A stretch of 64,000 nucleotides of DNA from the NCBI RefSeq assembly GCF_000513295.1, contig NC_023065.1, positions 3,907,001-3,971,000 on the forward strand. The letters run 5' to 3'. Below, piece after piece: positions 53,509 through 62,216 of this stretch. Under the pieces are notes generated by a model that saw only the letters and a program-made list of their open reading frames with translations, did not search any database and was not told the origin of the DNA. Position 1 is the first letter of the stretch. Every line of letters starts with the position of its first letter. Made by a program: the position numbers and the translations under genes. This stretch comes from Magnetospirillum gryphiswaldense MSR-1 v2. GTDB taxonomy: Bacteria > Pseudomonadota > Alphaproteobacteria > Rhodospirillales > Magnetospirillaceae.

Positions 53509-55122
53509 TCACGCCTCGATCGCTTCCATCTGGAAGGCCGCCGCCATCAGCGCCTTGGTATAAGGGGTTTGCGGATCGGTGAAGATGGTCTGGGCCGGGC
53601 CGTGTTCGACCACCCGGCCATCCTTCATCACCATCACCTGATCGGCCAGGGCGCGCACCACCCGAAGATCATGGCTGATGAACAGATAGGCGATGCGGTG
53701 GCGGGCCTGGATGTCGCGCAGCAAATCGACGATCTGGGCCTGGACCGAGACATCGAGCGCGCTGGTCGGTTCGTCCAGCACGATCAGCTTGGGCTTCAAG
53801 ACTAGGGCGCGGGCGATGGCGATGCGTTGGCGCTGACCGCCGGAAAATTCATGCGGGAAGCGGTCCTGGGTGTCGGGGTCCAGCCCGACTTCGCGCAAGG
53901 CATCGGCGATCAGGGCGCGGCGTTCGGCGCCTTTGCTGCCGATCTCATGCACCTCCAGCCCCTCGCCGACGATTTGGCCCACCGACAGCCGGGGCGACAG
54001 CGAGCCATAGGGGTCCTGGAACACCATCTGCATGTGCCGGCGCAGCGGGCGCAGGGCGCCGGGGGCCAGACCGTCCACCGGCTGGTCGCCGAAGCGGATG
54101 GCGCCGGTGGATTGGATCAGCCGCAACAGCGCCAGCCCCAAGGTGGTCTTGCCCGAGCCCGATTCGCCCACCACCCCCAGGGTGTGGCCTTGGGTCAATT
54201 GTACGGAGATACCGTCCACCGCCTTGATGTGGCTGGTGGTGCGGCGGAACAGGCCGGTCTTGATCGGGAACCACACCTTGAGGTCGTCGCATGCCATCAC
54301 CACCGGGGCGGCGCTATCGGCCTTGGGCGGCTGGCCCTTGGGTTCGGCGGCCAGCAGTTTTTGCGTATAGGGGTGGGCGGGGCGGACGAAGATGTCCTCG
54401 GTCGTCCCGGCTTCGACCACCAGCCCTTGGTGCATGACGCAGACGCGGTCGGCCATCTTGCGGACGATGCCGAGATCGTGGGTGATGAACAACAGCGCCA
54501 TGCCCAGGCGCTTTTGCAGATCCTTCAAAAGCTTCAGGATTTGCGCCTGGATGGTCACGTCCAGGGCCGTGGTCGGCTCGTCGGCGATCAGGATGTCGGG
54601 CTCGCCGGCCAAGGCCATGGCGATCATCACCCGCTGGCGCTGACCGCCCGACAATTCGTGCGGCAGGGCGTCAAGCCGGCTTTCGGCATTGGGGATGCCG
54701 ACCAGATGCAGCAAGTCCAGCACCCGGTCGCGCTTGGCGGTGCCGCGCAGGCCCATGTGCAGTTCCAGCACCTCGCCCACCTGTTGGGCGATGGAATGCA
54801 GCGGGTTGAGGGACGTCATCGGTTCCTGGAACACCATGGCGATGCGGTGGCCACGGATGTGGCGCAAGATGGGTTCGGGGGCGCCGACGATTTCCTGGCC
54901 CTGCAAGCTGATGCTGCCCGACGGGTGATGGGCGCGCGGATAGGGCAGCAATTGCAGGATGGACAAGGCCGTCACCGACTTGCCCGAGCCCGATTCGCCC
55001 ACCAAAGCCAGGGTCTGGCCCGCCTCCAGGGTGAAGCTGATGCCCTTGACCGCCTCGACCCGGTCAGGACCATGGCCGAAGCTGACGGAAAGGTTATCGA
55101 CGCGCAGCAAGACTTCGGTCAT
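53509..55122 (-). CDS. yejF: Peptide ABC transporter ATPase with two nucleotide-binding domains (YejF)
   Basis: A 537-residue fused ATPase powering the YejABEF oligopeptide importer. The two Walker A motifs are [12 protein letters not shown] and [12 protein letters not shown]; the signature motifs are [12 protein letters not shown] and [12 protein letters not shown]. Each half ends with the OppD/OppF-type tail ([12 protein letters not shown] and [12 protein letters not shown]). It overlaps yejE by 4 nt. Confidence 0.95.
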   Translation of the reverse strand: MTEVLLRVDNLSVSFGHGPDRVEAVKGISFTLEAGQTLALVGESGSGKSVTALSILQLLPYPRAHHPSGSISLQGQEIVGAPEPILRHIRGHRIAMVFQEPMTSLNPLHSIAQQVGEVLELHMGLRGTAKRDRVLDLLHLVGIPNAESRLDALPHELSGGQRQRVMIAMALAGEPDILIADEPTTALDVTIQAQILKLLKDLQKRLGMALLFITHDLGIVRKMADRVCVMHQGLVVEAGTTEDIFVRPAHPYTQKLLAAEPKGQPPKADSAAPVVMACDDLKVWFPIKTGLFRRTTSHIKAVDGISVQLTQGHTLGVVGESGSGKTTLGLALLRLIQSTGAIRFGDQPVDGLAPGALRPLRRHMQMVFQDPYGSLSPRLSVGQIVGEGLEVHEIGSKGAERRALIADALREVGLDPDTQDRFPHEFSGGQRQRIAIARALVLKPKLIVLDEPTSALDVSVQAQIVDLLRDIQARHRIAYLFISHDLRVVRALADQVMVMKDGRVVEHGPAQTIFTDPQTPYTKALMAAAFQMEAIEA

Positions 55123-56135
55123 GACGTTTTCCTGGGGTCAAAGGCATCGCGCACCGCTTCGCCGACGAAGATCAGCAACGACAGCAGCGCCGCCACCACG
55201 ATGAAACCGGTCAGGCCCAGCCAGGGGGCATGCAGATTGGCTTTGCCCTGGGCCAGCAATTCGCCCAAGGACGGCGAGCCGGGCGGCAGACCCAAACCAA
55301 GGAAGTCCAGCGCCGTCAGCGACACGATGGAGCCATTGAGGATGAACGGCATGAAGGTCAAGGTAGCCACCATGGCGTTGGGCAGCACGTGGCGGACCAT
55401 GACGCGGGCGTCATTCATGCCCAGGGCCTTGGCGGCGCGGACATAATCGAAATTGCGCCCGCGCAGGAACTCGGCCCGGACCACGCCGACCAGCGAGGTC
55501 CAGGAAAACAGCACCAGCACCGCCAGCAGTGTCCAGAAGCCGGGCGCGATCATCGAGGCAACGATAATCAGGATCAGCAATTGCGGCAGCCCGCCCCAGA
55601 TTTCCAGGAAACGCTGGCCAACCATGTCGACGCGCCCGCCGAAATAGCCCTGCACGGCGCCGGCGGCGATGCCGATCACCGTGCTGACTAGGCTCAGCGC
55701 CAATCCGAACAGCAAGGACAGCCGCAAGCCATAGATCAGCCGGGCCAGCACATCGCGGCCCTGGTCGTCGGTGCCCAGCCAGTTCTCGGCATCGGGCGGG
55801 GCCGGGTGCGGGCGGACACGGTCGAAATTGATGGTGCTGTGGTCGAAGCGGATGATGGGCCACAGCGCCCAGCCCTTTTCCGCGATCTTGGCGGCGACAT
55901 AGGGGTCGCGGTATTCGGCCCAGGTCTTCAAATCGCCGCCAAAAACGGTTTCCGGGTAATCGCGGACGATGGGGAAATACCAGCCATTATCATAGCGGAC
56001 GACGATGGGGCGGTCGTTGGCGATCAGTTCGGCGGCCAGGGTGAGGACGAACGCGACCAGGAAAATCCACAGCGACCACCAGCCGCGGCGGTTGCGGCGA
56101 AAGGCGTCGAGACGGCGTTGGGTCAGCGGGCTCAT
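55119..56135 (-). CDS. yejE: Peptide ABC transporter permease (YejE)
   Basis: A 338-residue inner-membrane permease. After an N-terminal helix it has a roughly 60-residue periplasmic insert (VRYDNGWYFPIVRDYPETVF) typical of YejE. The five-helix permease domain contains the EAA loop YVRAAKALGMNDARVMVRHV. The ATG at 56135 begins 2 nt after the yejB stop and the gene overlaps yejF by 4 nt. YejABEF in E. coli imports small peptides including microcin C. Confidence 0.95.
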   Translation of the reverse strand: MSPLTQRRLDAFRRNRRGWWSLWIFLVAFVLTLAAELIANDRPIVVRYDNGWYFPIVRDYPETVFGGDLKTWAEYRDPYVAAKIAEKGWALWPIIRFDHSTINFDRVRPHPAPPDAENWLGTDDQGRDVLARLIYGLRLSLLFGLALSLVSTVIGIAAGAVQGYFGGRVDMVGQRFLEIWGGLPQLLILIIVASMIAPGFWTLLAVLVLFSWTSLVGVVRAEFLRGRNFDYVRAAKALGMNDARVMVRHVLPNAMVATLTFMPFILNGSIVSLTALDFLGLGLPPGSPSLGELLAQGKANLHAPWLGLTGFIVVAALLSLLIFVGEAVRDAFDPRKTS

Positions 56136-56137
56136 GC

Positions 56138-57226
56138 TCACACCGGACGGCTGGAAAAGTCGATGCGCGGATCGACGTAGTGATAGGTCAGGTCGCTGAT
56201 CAGGTTCAGCACCAACCCCAGCAGGCTGAACATGTAAAGGGTGCCGAACATCACCGGATAATCGCGGTTGGTCACCGCCTCGAAGCCCAACAGGCCGATA
56301 CCGTCCAGGGAAAAGATGATCTCGATCAGGATGCTGCCGGCGAACAGGATGCCGACCAGAGCCGATGGGAAGCCGGCGATGACCAGCAGCATGGCGTTTC
56401 TGAATACATGGCGGTACAGCACCTGATTTTCGCTCAGGCCCTTGGCCCTGGCGGTGACCACGTATTGCTTGCCGATTTCTTCGAGGAAGGAATTCTTGGT
56501 CAGCATGACCAGTCCAGCAAAACCGCCGATGACCAGGGCGGTGACCGGCAGGGTCAGGTGCCACAGGTAATCCTTGATCTTGCCCCAGGCGCCCAATTGG
56601 TCGAAATCCACCGAGGTCAGGCCGCGCAGTGGGAACCAATCCAGATAGCGCCCGCCGGCGAAAACGACGATGAGCAGGATGGCGAACAGGAAGCCGGGCA
56701 CCGCATAGCCGATGATCACCGCCCACGAGGTGGCGATGTCGAAGCTATTGCCGTCGCGCCTTGCCTTGGCGATGCCCAAGGGGATGGAGACCAGATAGAT
56801 GATCAGGGTGCTCCACAGCCCCAGCGACACCGAAACCGGCATTTTCTCGATGATGAGATCGATCACCGACACGTCGCGGTAAAAGCTTTTGCCGAAATCG
56901 AAGCGCAGGTAATTGCCGACCATACCGATGAAGCGTTCATGTGCCGGCTTGTCGAAACCGAATTGCTTTTCGATCTCGGCAATGAATTTGGGGTCCAGTC
57001 CCTGGGCGCCGCGATAGGCGCCGCTTTGGCCGCGCGGCGCCTGCACCTCGCCGGCCCCGGCGCCGCTGATGCGCTGGGTGGTGCTGGCCGCTTGGCCTTC
57101 GATGCGGGCGATCATCTGTTCCACCGGCCCGCCCGGGGCCATCTGGGCGATGACGAAATTGATCAGCATGATGCCCAGCAAGGTCAAGGGCATCAGCAGC
57201 AGGCGGCGTAGCGCGTAGGCCAGCAT
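56138..57226 (-). CDS. yejB: Peptide ABC transporter permease (YejB)
   Basis: A 362-residue permease with six helices and the long periplasmic loop found in YejB (residues about 40-100, including [20 protein letters not shown]). The EAA loop is [20 protein letters not shown]. It begins [20 protein letters not shown] and ends [12 protein letters not shown]. It pairs with YejE to form the channel and lies 3 nt after yejA. Confidence 0.95.
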   Translation of the reverse strand: MLAYALRRLLLMPLTLLGIMLINFVIAQMAPGGPVEQMIARIEGQAASTTQRISGAGAGEVQAPRGQSGAYRGAQGLDPKFIAEIEKQFGFDKPAHERFIGMVGNYLRFDFGKSFYRDVSVIDLIIEKMPVSVSLGLWSTLIIYLVSIPLGIAKARRDGNSFDIATSWAVIIGYAVPGFLFAILLIVVFAGGRYLDWFPLRGLTSVDFDQLGAWGKIKDYLWHLTLPVTALVIGGFAGLVMLTKNSFLEEIGKQYVVTARAKGLSENQVLYRHVFRNAMLLVIAGFPSALVGILFAGSILIEIIFSLDGIGLLGFEAVTNRDYPVMFGTLYMFSLLGLVLNLISDLTYHYVDPRIDFSSRPV

Positions 57227-57229
57227 GGC

Positions 57230-59026
57230 TTATTTCCCCCCGGCGTTCTTGGCCCACAGGGCATGCATCTGCCAACCCTGCATGGGCACCACGTCGGGCT
57301 GGCCGAATTTGTCCCACAAGGCGACGCGGATAACCGGCGAGTGCCATTGCGGGATGACGTACCAGTTCCACAGCAACACCCGGTCGAGCGCCCGGGTGGC
57401 GGCGACCAACTGGCGCCGGTCGGGGGCGGCGATGACCTTGTCGATCAGGGTGTCTATGGCCTTGTTGCGGATGCCGCCCACATTGCGGCTGCCCGGCTGA
57501 TCCGCCGCTTCGCTGCTCCAGTACATGGATTGCTCGTTGCCCGGCGACAGCGACTGGCCCCAGGACATGACGATCATGTCGAAGTCGAATTCACGCACCC
57601 GGTTGACGTATTGGGTGGGGTCGACGGTGCGGACATTGGCGTCGATTCCCAGGCGTTTCAGGTTGCGGGCAAAGGGCAGGGTGATGCGTTCGAAAGCAGG
57701 GGAATTGAGCAGGATTTCAAAACGGAACGGCTGGCCGCCGGCATCCACCAGCTTGCCGTCGACCACCTGCCAGCCGGCCTGCTCCAGCAGGGCCACCGCC
57801 CGGCGCAGATTGGGGCGGATGCCCAGGTTCGGGTCGGTGGGCGGGCTTTGGTATTCCTGGCTGAACACCTGCGGCGGCACTTGGGCGCGCAAGGGTTCCA
57901 GCAGCGCCAGTTCGTCGGCCCCCGGCAGGCCCTTGGCCGCCAGTTCGGAATTGTCGAAATAGGAATTGGTCCGCGCGTATTGGCCATAGAACAGGTTGCG
58001 GTTGGCCCATTCGAAATCAAAGGCCTGGGCCAGCGCCTCACGCACGCGGACGTCGCTGAACAAGGGTCGGCGCAGGTTGAAGGCATAACCCTGCATGCCT
58101 GAGGGCATGGCATGGCGGAATTCGCGCAACACCGCCTTGCCGGTCTTGACCGCGTCCCAGTCGCTGTAGCCGGTGGCCCATTTCTTCGATTCGTTTTCCA
58201 GGCGCAGATCGTATTCGCCCGCTTTCAACGCTTCCAAGGCGACGGTGGCGTCACGATAGACGTCATAGCGGATGCGGTCGAAATTATAGCGGCCCCTTTG
58301 CGTCGGCATGTCCTTGGCCCAATAATCCGTCACCCGCTCATAGGTGATGAAGCGGCCCGGCTCGAACTTGCCGACACGGTAGGGACCGCTGCCCAAGGGC
58401 GGCACCAGTGTCGTCTCGTCGAAGGTCTTACCCTGCCAGTAATGCTTGGGCAGGATCGGCAATTGCCCCAGGATCAGCGGCAATTCGCGGTTGTCGCCGG
58501 GCTTGAAGCTGAACTTGACCCGGCGCTCGCCCAGCTTTTCCATCTTATCGACGCCGGCGTAATAAAAGCGGTAATGGGGGGCGCCCTTGGTCCGCAGGGT
58601 TTCCAGCGAGAAAATCACATCGTCGGCGGTGATCGGCTGGCCGTCGTGCCAACGCGCCTGCGGGCGCAAGGTGAAGATCACCCAGGCGCGGTCGGGCGGG
58701 GTTTCCACCGTCTCGGCGATCAGGCCGTATTCGGAAAACGGCTCGTCGGCGGCGGAATCCATCAGCGTGTCGAAGGGCAGGGCGGCGCCGTCGGGGGTCT
58801 GGCCCTTGGTGATGAAGGGGTTCAGGGAATCGAACGGCCCCTGATCGGCCAGCCGCAACTCGCCGCCCTTGGGGGCATCGGGATTGACGTAGTCGAAATG
58901 GGTAAAATCACTTGGGTATTTCAGCGTGCCATGCATGGCCAAGCCGTGCTGGGGCTGGGCCCGCGCCGAGGTGAAAAGGGCGGGGCCGGCCAACAGCATC
59001 ACGCAGATGGCGAAAAAAAACCTCAT
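57230..59026 (-). CDS. yejA: Peptide ABC transporter substrate-binding protein (YejA)
   Basis: A 598-residue periplasmic binding protein of the SBP family 5. The signal peptide is [20 protein letters not shown]...ARA. Mature features are HGLAMHGTLKYPSDFTHFDY, FTLRPQARWHDGQPITADDV and, near the end, DRVLLWNWYVIPQWH. It begins with a 4-nt overlap with hisN, so the peptide importer is co-transcribed with a histidine-pathway phosphatase. Confidence 0.95.
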   Translation of the reverse strand: MRFFFAICVMLLAGPALFTSARAQPQHGLAMHGTLKYPSDFTHFDYVNPDAPKGGELRLADQGPFDSLNPFITKGQTPDGAALPFDTLMDSAADEPFSEYGLIAETVETPPDRAWVIFTLRPQARWHDGQPITADDVIFSLETLRTKGAPHYRFYYAGVDKMEKLGERRVKFSFKPGDNRELPLILGQLPILPKHYWQGKTFDETTLVPPLGSGPYRVGKFEPGRFITYERVTDYWAKDMPTQRGRYNFDRIRYDVYRDATVALEALKAGEYDLRLENESKKWATGYSDWDAVKTGKAVLREFRHAMPSGMQGYAFNLRRPLFSDVRVREALAQAFDFEWANRNLFYGQYARTNSYFDNSELAAKGLPGADELALLEPLRAQVPPQVFSQEYQSPPTDPNLGIRPNLRRAVALLEQAGWQVVDGKLVDAGGQPFRFEILLNSPAFERITLPFARNLKRLGIDANVRTVDPTQYVNRVREFDFDMIVMSWGQSLSPGNEQSMYWSSEAADQPGSRNVGGIRNKAIDTLIDKVIAAPDRRQLVAATRALDRVLLWNWYVIPQWHSPVIRVALWDKFGQPDVVPMQGWQMHALWAKNAGGK

Positions 59027-59799
59027 CCGCGCAGCACCTCAAGCGCCAGCGCGTGCAGGCGGGCATCGCCGGCGGCGCAGATGGTGCCGGGGGAATCAAT
59101 GGTGACCGCCCGGCCCTGCCAGTCGGTGACTTTGCCGCCGGCATTTTCGATCACCGGCACCAGGGCGCAGTAATCGTAGGGCTTCAATCCGGCCTCGGCC
59201 ACCAGATCGACGAAGCCGGTGGCGACCAGGGCATAGGCATAACAATCGCAGCCATAGCGCGGCAGCTTGACGCGGGCGGCGATGCGGTCCCAACCGGGGC
59301 GGGTGGCATCGTCGAAATATTCCGGCCCGGTGGTATAGGCATACGCCTTGGCCAGGGCATCGCAAGGCCGGGTGCGCACCGGGACGCCGTTCAAGGTGGT
59401 GGGGTGGCCAACACCGCCGATCCAGCGTTCGTTGGTGATGGCCTGATCGATCACGCCCAAGATGGGCACGCCGTCCTTGCACAGGGCGATCAGGGTGCCG
59501 AAGCTGGGCTTGCCGGTGATGAAGGCCTTGGTGCCGTCGATGGGATCGAGCACCCAGACATATTCGGCGTCGCAATTCTCGCGCCCATGTTCCTCGCCGA
59601 AAATGCCGTGCTCGGGGAAGCGGGCCTTGATGAGGACGCGCATGGCCGCCTCGGCCTCGCGGTCGGCGATGGTCACCGGGCTGGCATCGGCCTTGTCGTC
59701 GACGTCGACGGGGGTGCGGAAATACTGGCGGATCACCGGGCGGGCGGCGTCGGCCAGAGCGTGGGCCAGGGCGATGAAGTGGTCGGGACAGGCGGTCAT
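59023..59799 (-). CDS. hisN: Inositol-monophosphatase-type histidinol-phosphatase
   Basis: A 258-residue Mg-dependent phosphatase of the inositol monophosphatase superfamily. Metal-site motifs are [19 protein letters not shown] and, late, [17 protein letters not shown]. The sequence ([15 protein letters not shown] near the start) best matches alphaproteobacterial HisN, which performs the histidinol-phosphate step of histidine synthesis. ATG at 59799 has AGGAA upstream. The assignment against related IMP phosphatases is likely but not certain. Confidence 0.88.
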   Translation of the reverse strand: MTACPDHFIALAHALADAARPVIRQYFRTPVDVDDKADASPVTIADREAEAAMRVLIKARFPEHGIFGEEHGRENCDAEYVWVLDPIDGTKAFITGKPSFGTLIALCKDGVPILGVIDQAITNERWIGGVGHPTTLNGVPVRTRPCDALAKAYAYTTGPEYFDDATRPGWDRIAARVKLPRYGCDCYAYALVATGFVDLVAEAGLKPYDYCALVPVIENAGGKVTDWQGRAVTIDSPGTICAAGDARLHALALEVLRG

Positions 59800-59930
59800 G
59801 GCGTTTCCTGGTCTGGGTCCGACGGCGATTTTGGCCTGAATTGCCGGCGAAGGCCAGAGCCCATAAGACGGTTCCCCGCCCGCGCCCACCGTTATATGGT
59901 GGCCACAGACCTTTTGCCGGAGCCGGCCCC

Positions 59931-60677
59931 ATGTCCAGCCTGAACCCCATCGTCATCATCCCCGCCCGCCTGCCCGCCACCCGGCTGCCGGGCAAGCCGT
60001 TGGCCGATATCCACGGCGTGCCGATGATCGTGCATGTGTGGCGCCGTGCCGTGGCCGCCGGCATCGGTCCGGTGGTGGTGGCCGCCGGCGATACCGAGAT
60101 CGCCGAGGCGGTGCTCGCCCATGGCGGTAGCGCCGTGCTCACCGACCCCGATCATCCGTCGGGCTCGGACCGGGTATGGGAAGCGTTGGAAAAGGTTGAC
60201 CCGGAACGCCAGTTCGGCGCCGTGGTCAACGTGCAAGGCGATTTGCCGACCATCGATCCGGCCATCATCCGCGCCGTGTTCGAGCCCTTGGACCATCCGG
60301 GCGTCGATATCTCGACCCTGGTGGCGGAAATCACCGTCGAAGAGGAGCGCAGCAATCCCAACGTGGTCAAGGCGGTGGTGGGCTTCGCCGACGAGGCCCG
60401 CATCGGGCGCGCCCTTTATTTCACCCGCGCCACCGCGCCTTGGGGCGACGGTCCGCACTACCACCATATCGGCCTTTACGGGTATCGCCGCGATGCGCTG
60501 CGCCGTTTCGTCGGTCTCAGGCAGGGGGTGCTGGAAAAGCGTGAGAAGCTGGAGCAATTGCGCGCCCTGGAAAACGGCATGCGCATCGACGCTGCCTTGG
60601 TTGACACAATTCCTCTGGGTGTCGATACTCCCGCCGACCTTGACCGCGCCCGAGAAATGCTGAAGCCCGCCCCATGA
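59931..60677 (+). CDS. kdsB: 3-deoxy-manno-octulosonate cytidylyltransferase
   Basis: KdsB activates KDO as CMP-KDO for lipopolysaccharide synthesis. The 248-residue enzyme starts [20 protein letters not shown] and has [12 protein letters not shown] and [12 protein letters not shown], followed by [19 protein letters not shown] lies upstream of the ATG. It overlaps pheA by 4 nt, the common alphaproteobacterial kdsB-pheA pair. Confidence 0.96.
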   Translation: MSSLNPIVIIPARLPATRLPGKPLADIHGVPMIVHVWRRAVAAGIGPVVVAAGDTEIAEAVLAHGGSAVLTDPDHPSGSDRVWEALEKVDPERQFGAVVNVQGDLPTIDPAIIRAVFEPLDHPGVDISTLVAEITVEEERSNPNVVKAVVGFADEARIGRALYFTRATAPWGDGPHYHHIGLYGYRRDALRRFVGLRQGVLEKREKLEQLRALENGMRIDAALVDTIPLGVDTPADLDRAREMLKPAP

Positions 60678-61543
60678 CCACAGCGTCCGAACCCGCCAAT
60701 TCCATCGCCTTCCAGGGCTTGCCCGGCGCCTATTCGCACAAGGCCTGCGTCGCCGCCTATCCGGCCATGGCGCCGCTGCCGTGCCCCACCTTCGAGGACG
60801 CTTTCGCCGCCGTACGCGAAGGCCGGGCGCGCTATGCCATGATCCCCATCGACAACACCCTGGCCGGGCGGGTGGCGGACGTGCATCACCTGCTGCCCTA
60901 TTCCGGCCTCAACATCATCGGCGAGCATTTCGAGCGCATCAACCACCACCTGCTGGCGCCCAAGGGGGCCAGCCTGGACACCATCAAGACGGTGGAAAGC
61001 CATGTGCACGCCCTGGGCCAGTGCCGCAACCTGATCCGCCAACTGGGATTGACGGTGATCGTCGGCGCCGATACCGCCGGCGCCGCCAGCGAGTTGGCCA
61101 AGTCGGGCGACATCACCAAGGCGGCCATCGCCTCGGAACTGGCGGCCGAGATCTACGGGTTGCAATCGCTCAAATCCAACATCGAGGACGCCGAGCATAA
61201 CACCACCCGTTTCGTCGTCCTCGCCCGTGACGCGGTCGAGCCCAACCCCAATCTTTCCAACGTCACCACCTTCGTCTTCCGCGTACGCAACGTGCCGGCG
61301 GCGCTTTACAAGGCCTTGGGCGGTTTCGCCACCAACGGCGTCAACATCACCAAGCTGGAAAGCTATCTGGTCGGCGGTGGTTTCGTCGCCGCGCAATTCT
61401 ATGTGGACGTGGAGGGCCATCCGGCCCAGCGCAATCTGCGTTTGGCGCTGGAGGAGCTGGAATTCTTCAGCCACGAAGTCCGCATCCTGGGCGTCTATCC
61501 GGCCCACCCGGTACGCGCCACCTTCAAGGCGCCGGGGGAATAG
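60674..61543 (+). CDS. pheA: Prephenate dehydratase
   Basis: The enzyme converts prephenate to phenylpyruvate in phenylalanine synthesis. The 289-residue protein starts [20 protein letters not shown], and the catalytic region is [20 protein letters not shown]-terminal ACT domain ([19 protein letters not shown], then NITKLESYL) provides phenylalanine feedback. There is no chorismate mutase domain. Its end overlaps the convergent TetR gene by 20 nt. Confidence 0.96.
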   Translation: MTTASEPANSIAFQGLPGAYSHKACVAAYPAMAPLPCPTFEDAFAAVREGRARYAMIPIDNTLAGRVADVHHLLPYSGLNIIGEHFERINHHLLAPKGASLDTIKTVESHVHALGQCRNLIRQLGLTVIVGADTAGAASELAKSGDITKAAIASELAAEIYGLQSLKSNIEDAEHNTTRFVVLARDAVEPNPNLSNVTTFVFRVRNVPAALYKALGGFATNGVNITKLESYLVGGGFVAAQFYVDVEGHPAQRNLRLALEELEFFSHEVRILGVYPAHPVRATFKAPGE

Positions 61544-62159
61544 CCGGGCCATAGGCCCGCAGCATGGTGTCCACCGCCATTTTCACCGTGCTGTCGACGC
61601 TGAAGATGGGATTGGCCGGCAGGTTGATCATGTCGCGGTGGAAACATTCGCCCCGCAGCATGCTGATGAACATGTCGACCACCCGGATGGTCGGGGCGTC
61701 ATAGGCCAGCAGCCCTTGCGCCTTCATCTGCTCGAACACCTCGCCCACCCGCTGCTTGCCGCGCAACGGCCCGGCCTCGTACCAGGTTTGGGCCAGTTCC
61801 GGATGACGCGGCGCCTCGGCGATGACCATGCGATAGATGCCCATGACCTCGGGGCTGAGAAACAAGGTCATCAGCCGCAGGCCGATGGCGGTCAGGATAG
61901 CATGGGCGTCCTGGCCCTCGGGCACGGGCAGATTGGCCATTCCCTCGGATTGGTCGTCGCAACGGCGGCAGATGATCGCCCCGAACAAGGCATCCTTGCT
62001 GGCGAAATGGGCGTAGATGGTCGCCTTGGACACGCCGGCGCGAGCGGCGACCTCGTCGACGCTGGTGTTGGCGTAGCCCTTGTCCAGGAAACAGACCTGG
62101 GCGGCATCCAGCATGGCGGCGCGCTTGGCCGCCGATCGGGGGGTGAGAGGCTTGTTCAT
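61524..62159 (-). CDS. TetR/AcrR-family transcriptional regulator
   Basis: A 211-residue repressor. The N-terminal helix-turn-helix reads DEVAARAGVSKATIYAHFAS within the TetR pattern starting AAMLDAAQVCFLDKGYANTS. The C-terminal ligand domain (IYRMVIAEAPRHPELAQTWY) is of the AefR-like type common near efflux pumps; no pump gene is in view. An imperfect palindrome just upstream (62166-62189) is a probable self-operator. It lies downstream of addA on the same strand and overlaps pheA at its 3' end. Confidence 0.9.
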   Translation of the reverse strand: MNKPLTPRSAAKRAAMLDAAQVCFLDKGYANTSVDEVAARAGVSKATIYAHFASKDALFGAIICRRCDDQSEGMANLPVPEGQDAHAILTAIGLRLMTLFLSPEVMGIYRMVIAEAPRHPELAQTWYEAGPLRGKQRVGEVFEQMKAQGLLAYDAPTIRVVDMFISMLRGECFHRDMINLPANPIFSVDSTVKMAVDTMLRAYGPAIPPAP

Positions 62160-62165
62160 AAGCCT

Positions 62166-62189
62166 AAACTAAACCAGTCAGTTCAGTTT
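62166..62189. promoter_or_regulatory. Probable TetR operator
   Basis: AAACTAAAC (62166-62174) and GTTCAGTTT (62181-62189) are imperfect reverse complements, with 8 of 9 positions paired, around 6 nt. The AAACTGAACT-like arms are typical of AefR/AcrR-type sites. It lies 7 bp before the regulator's ATG. Confidence 0.6.
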
Positions 62190-62216
62190 GTGAAGACTCG
62201 CGGGTATGCATGACGG

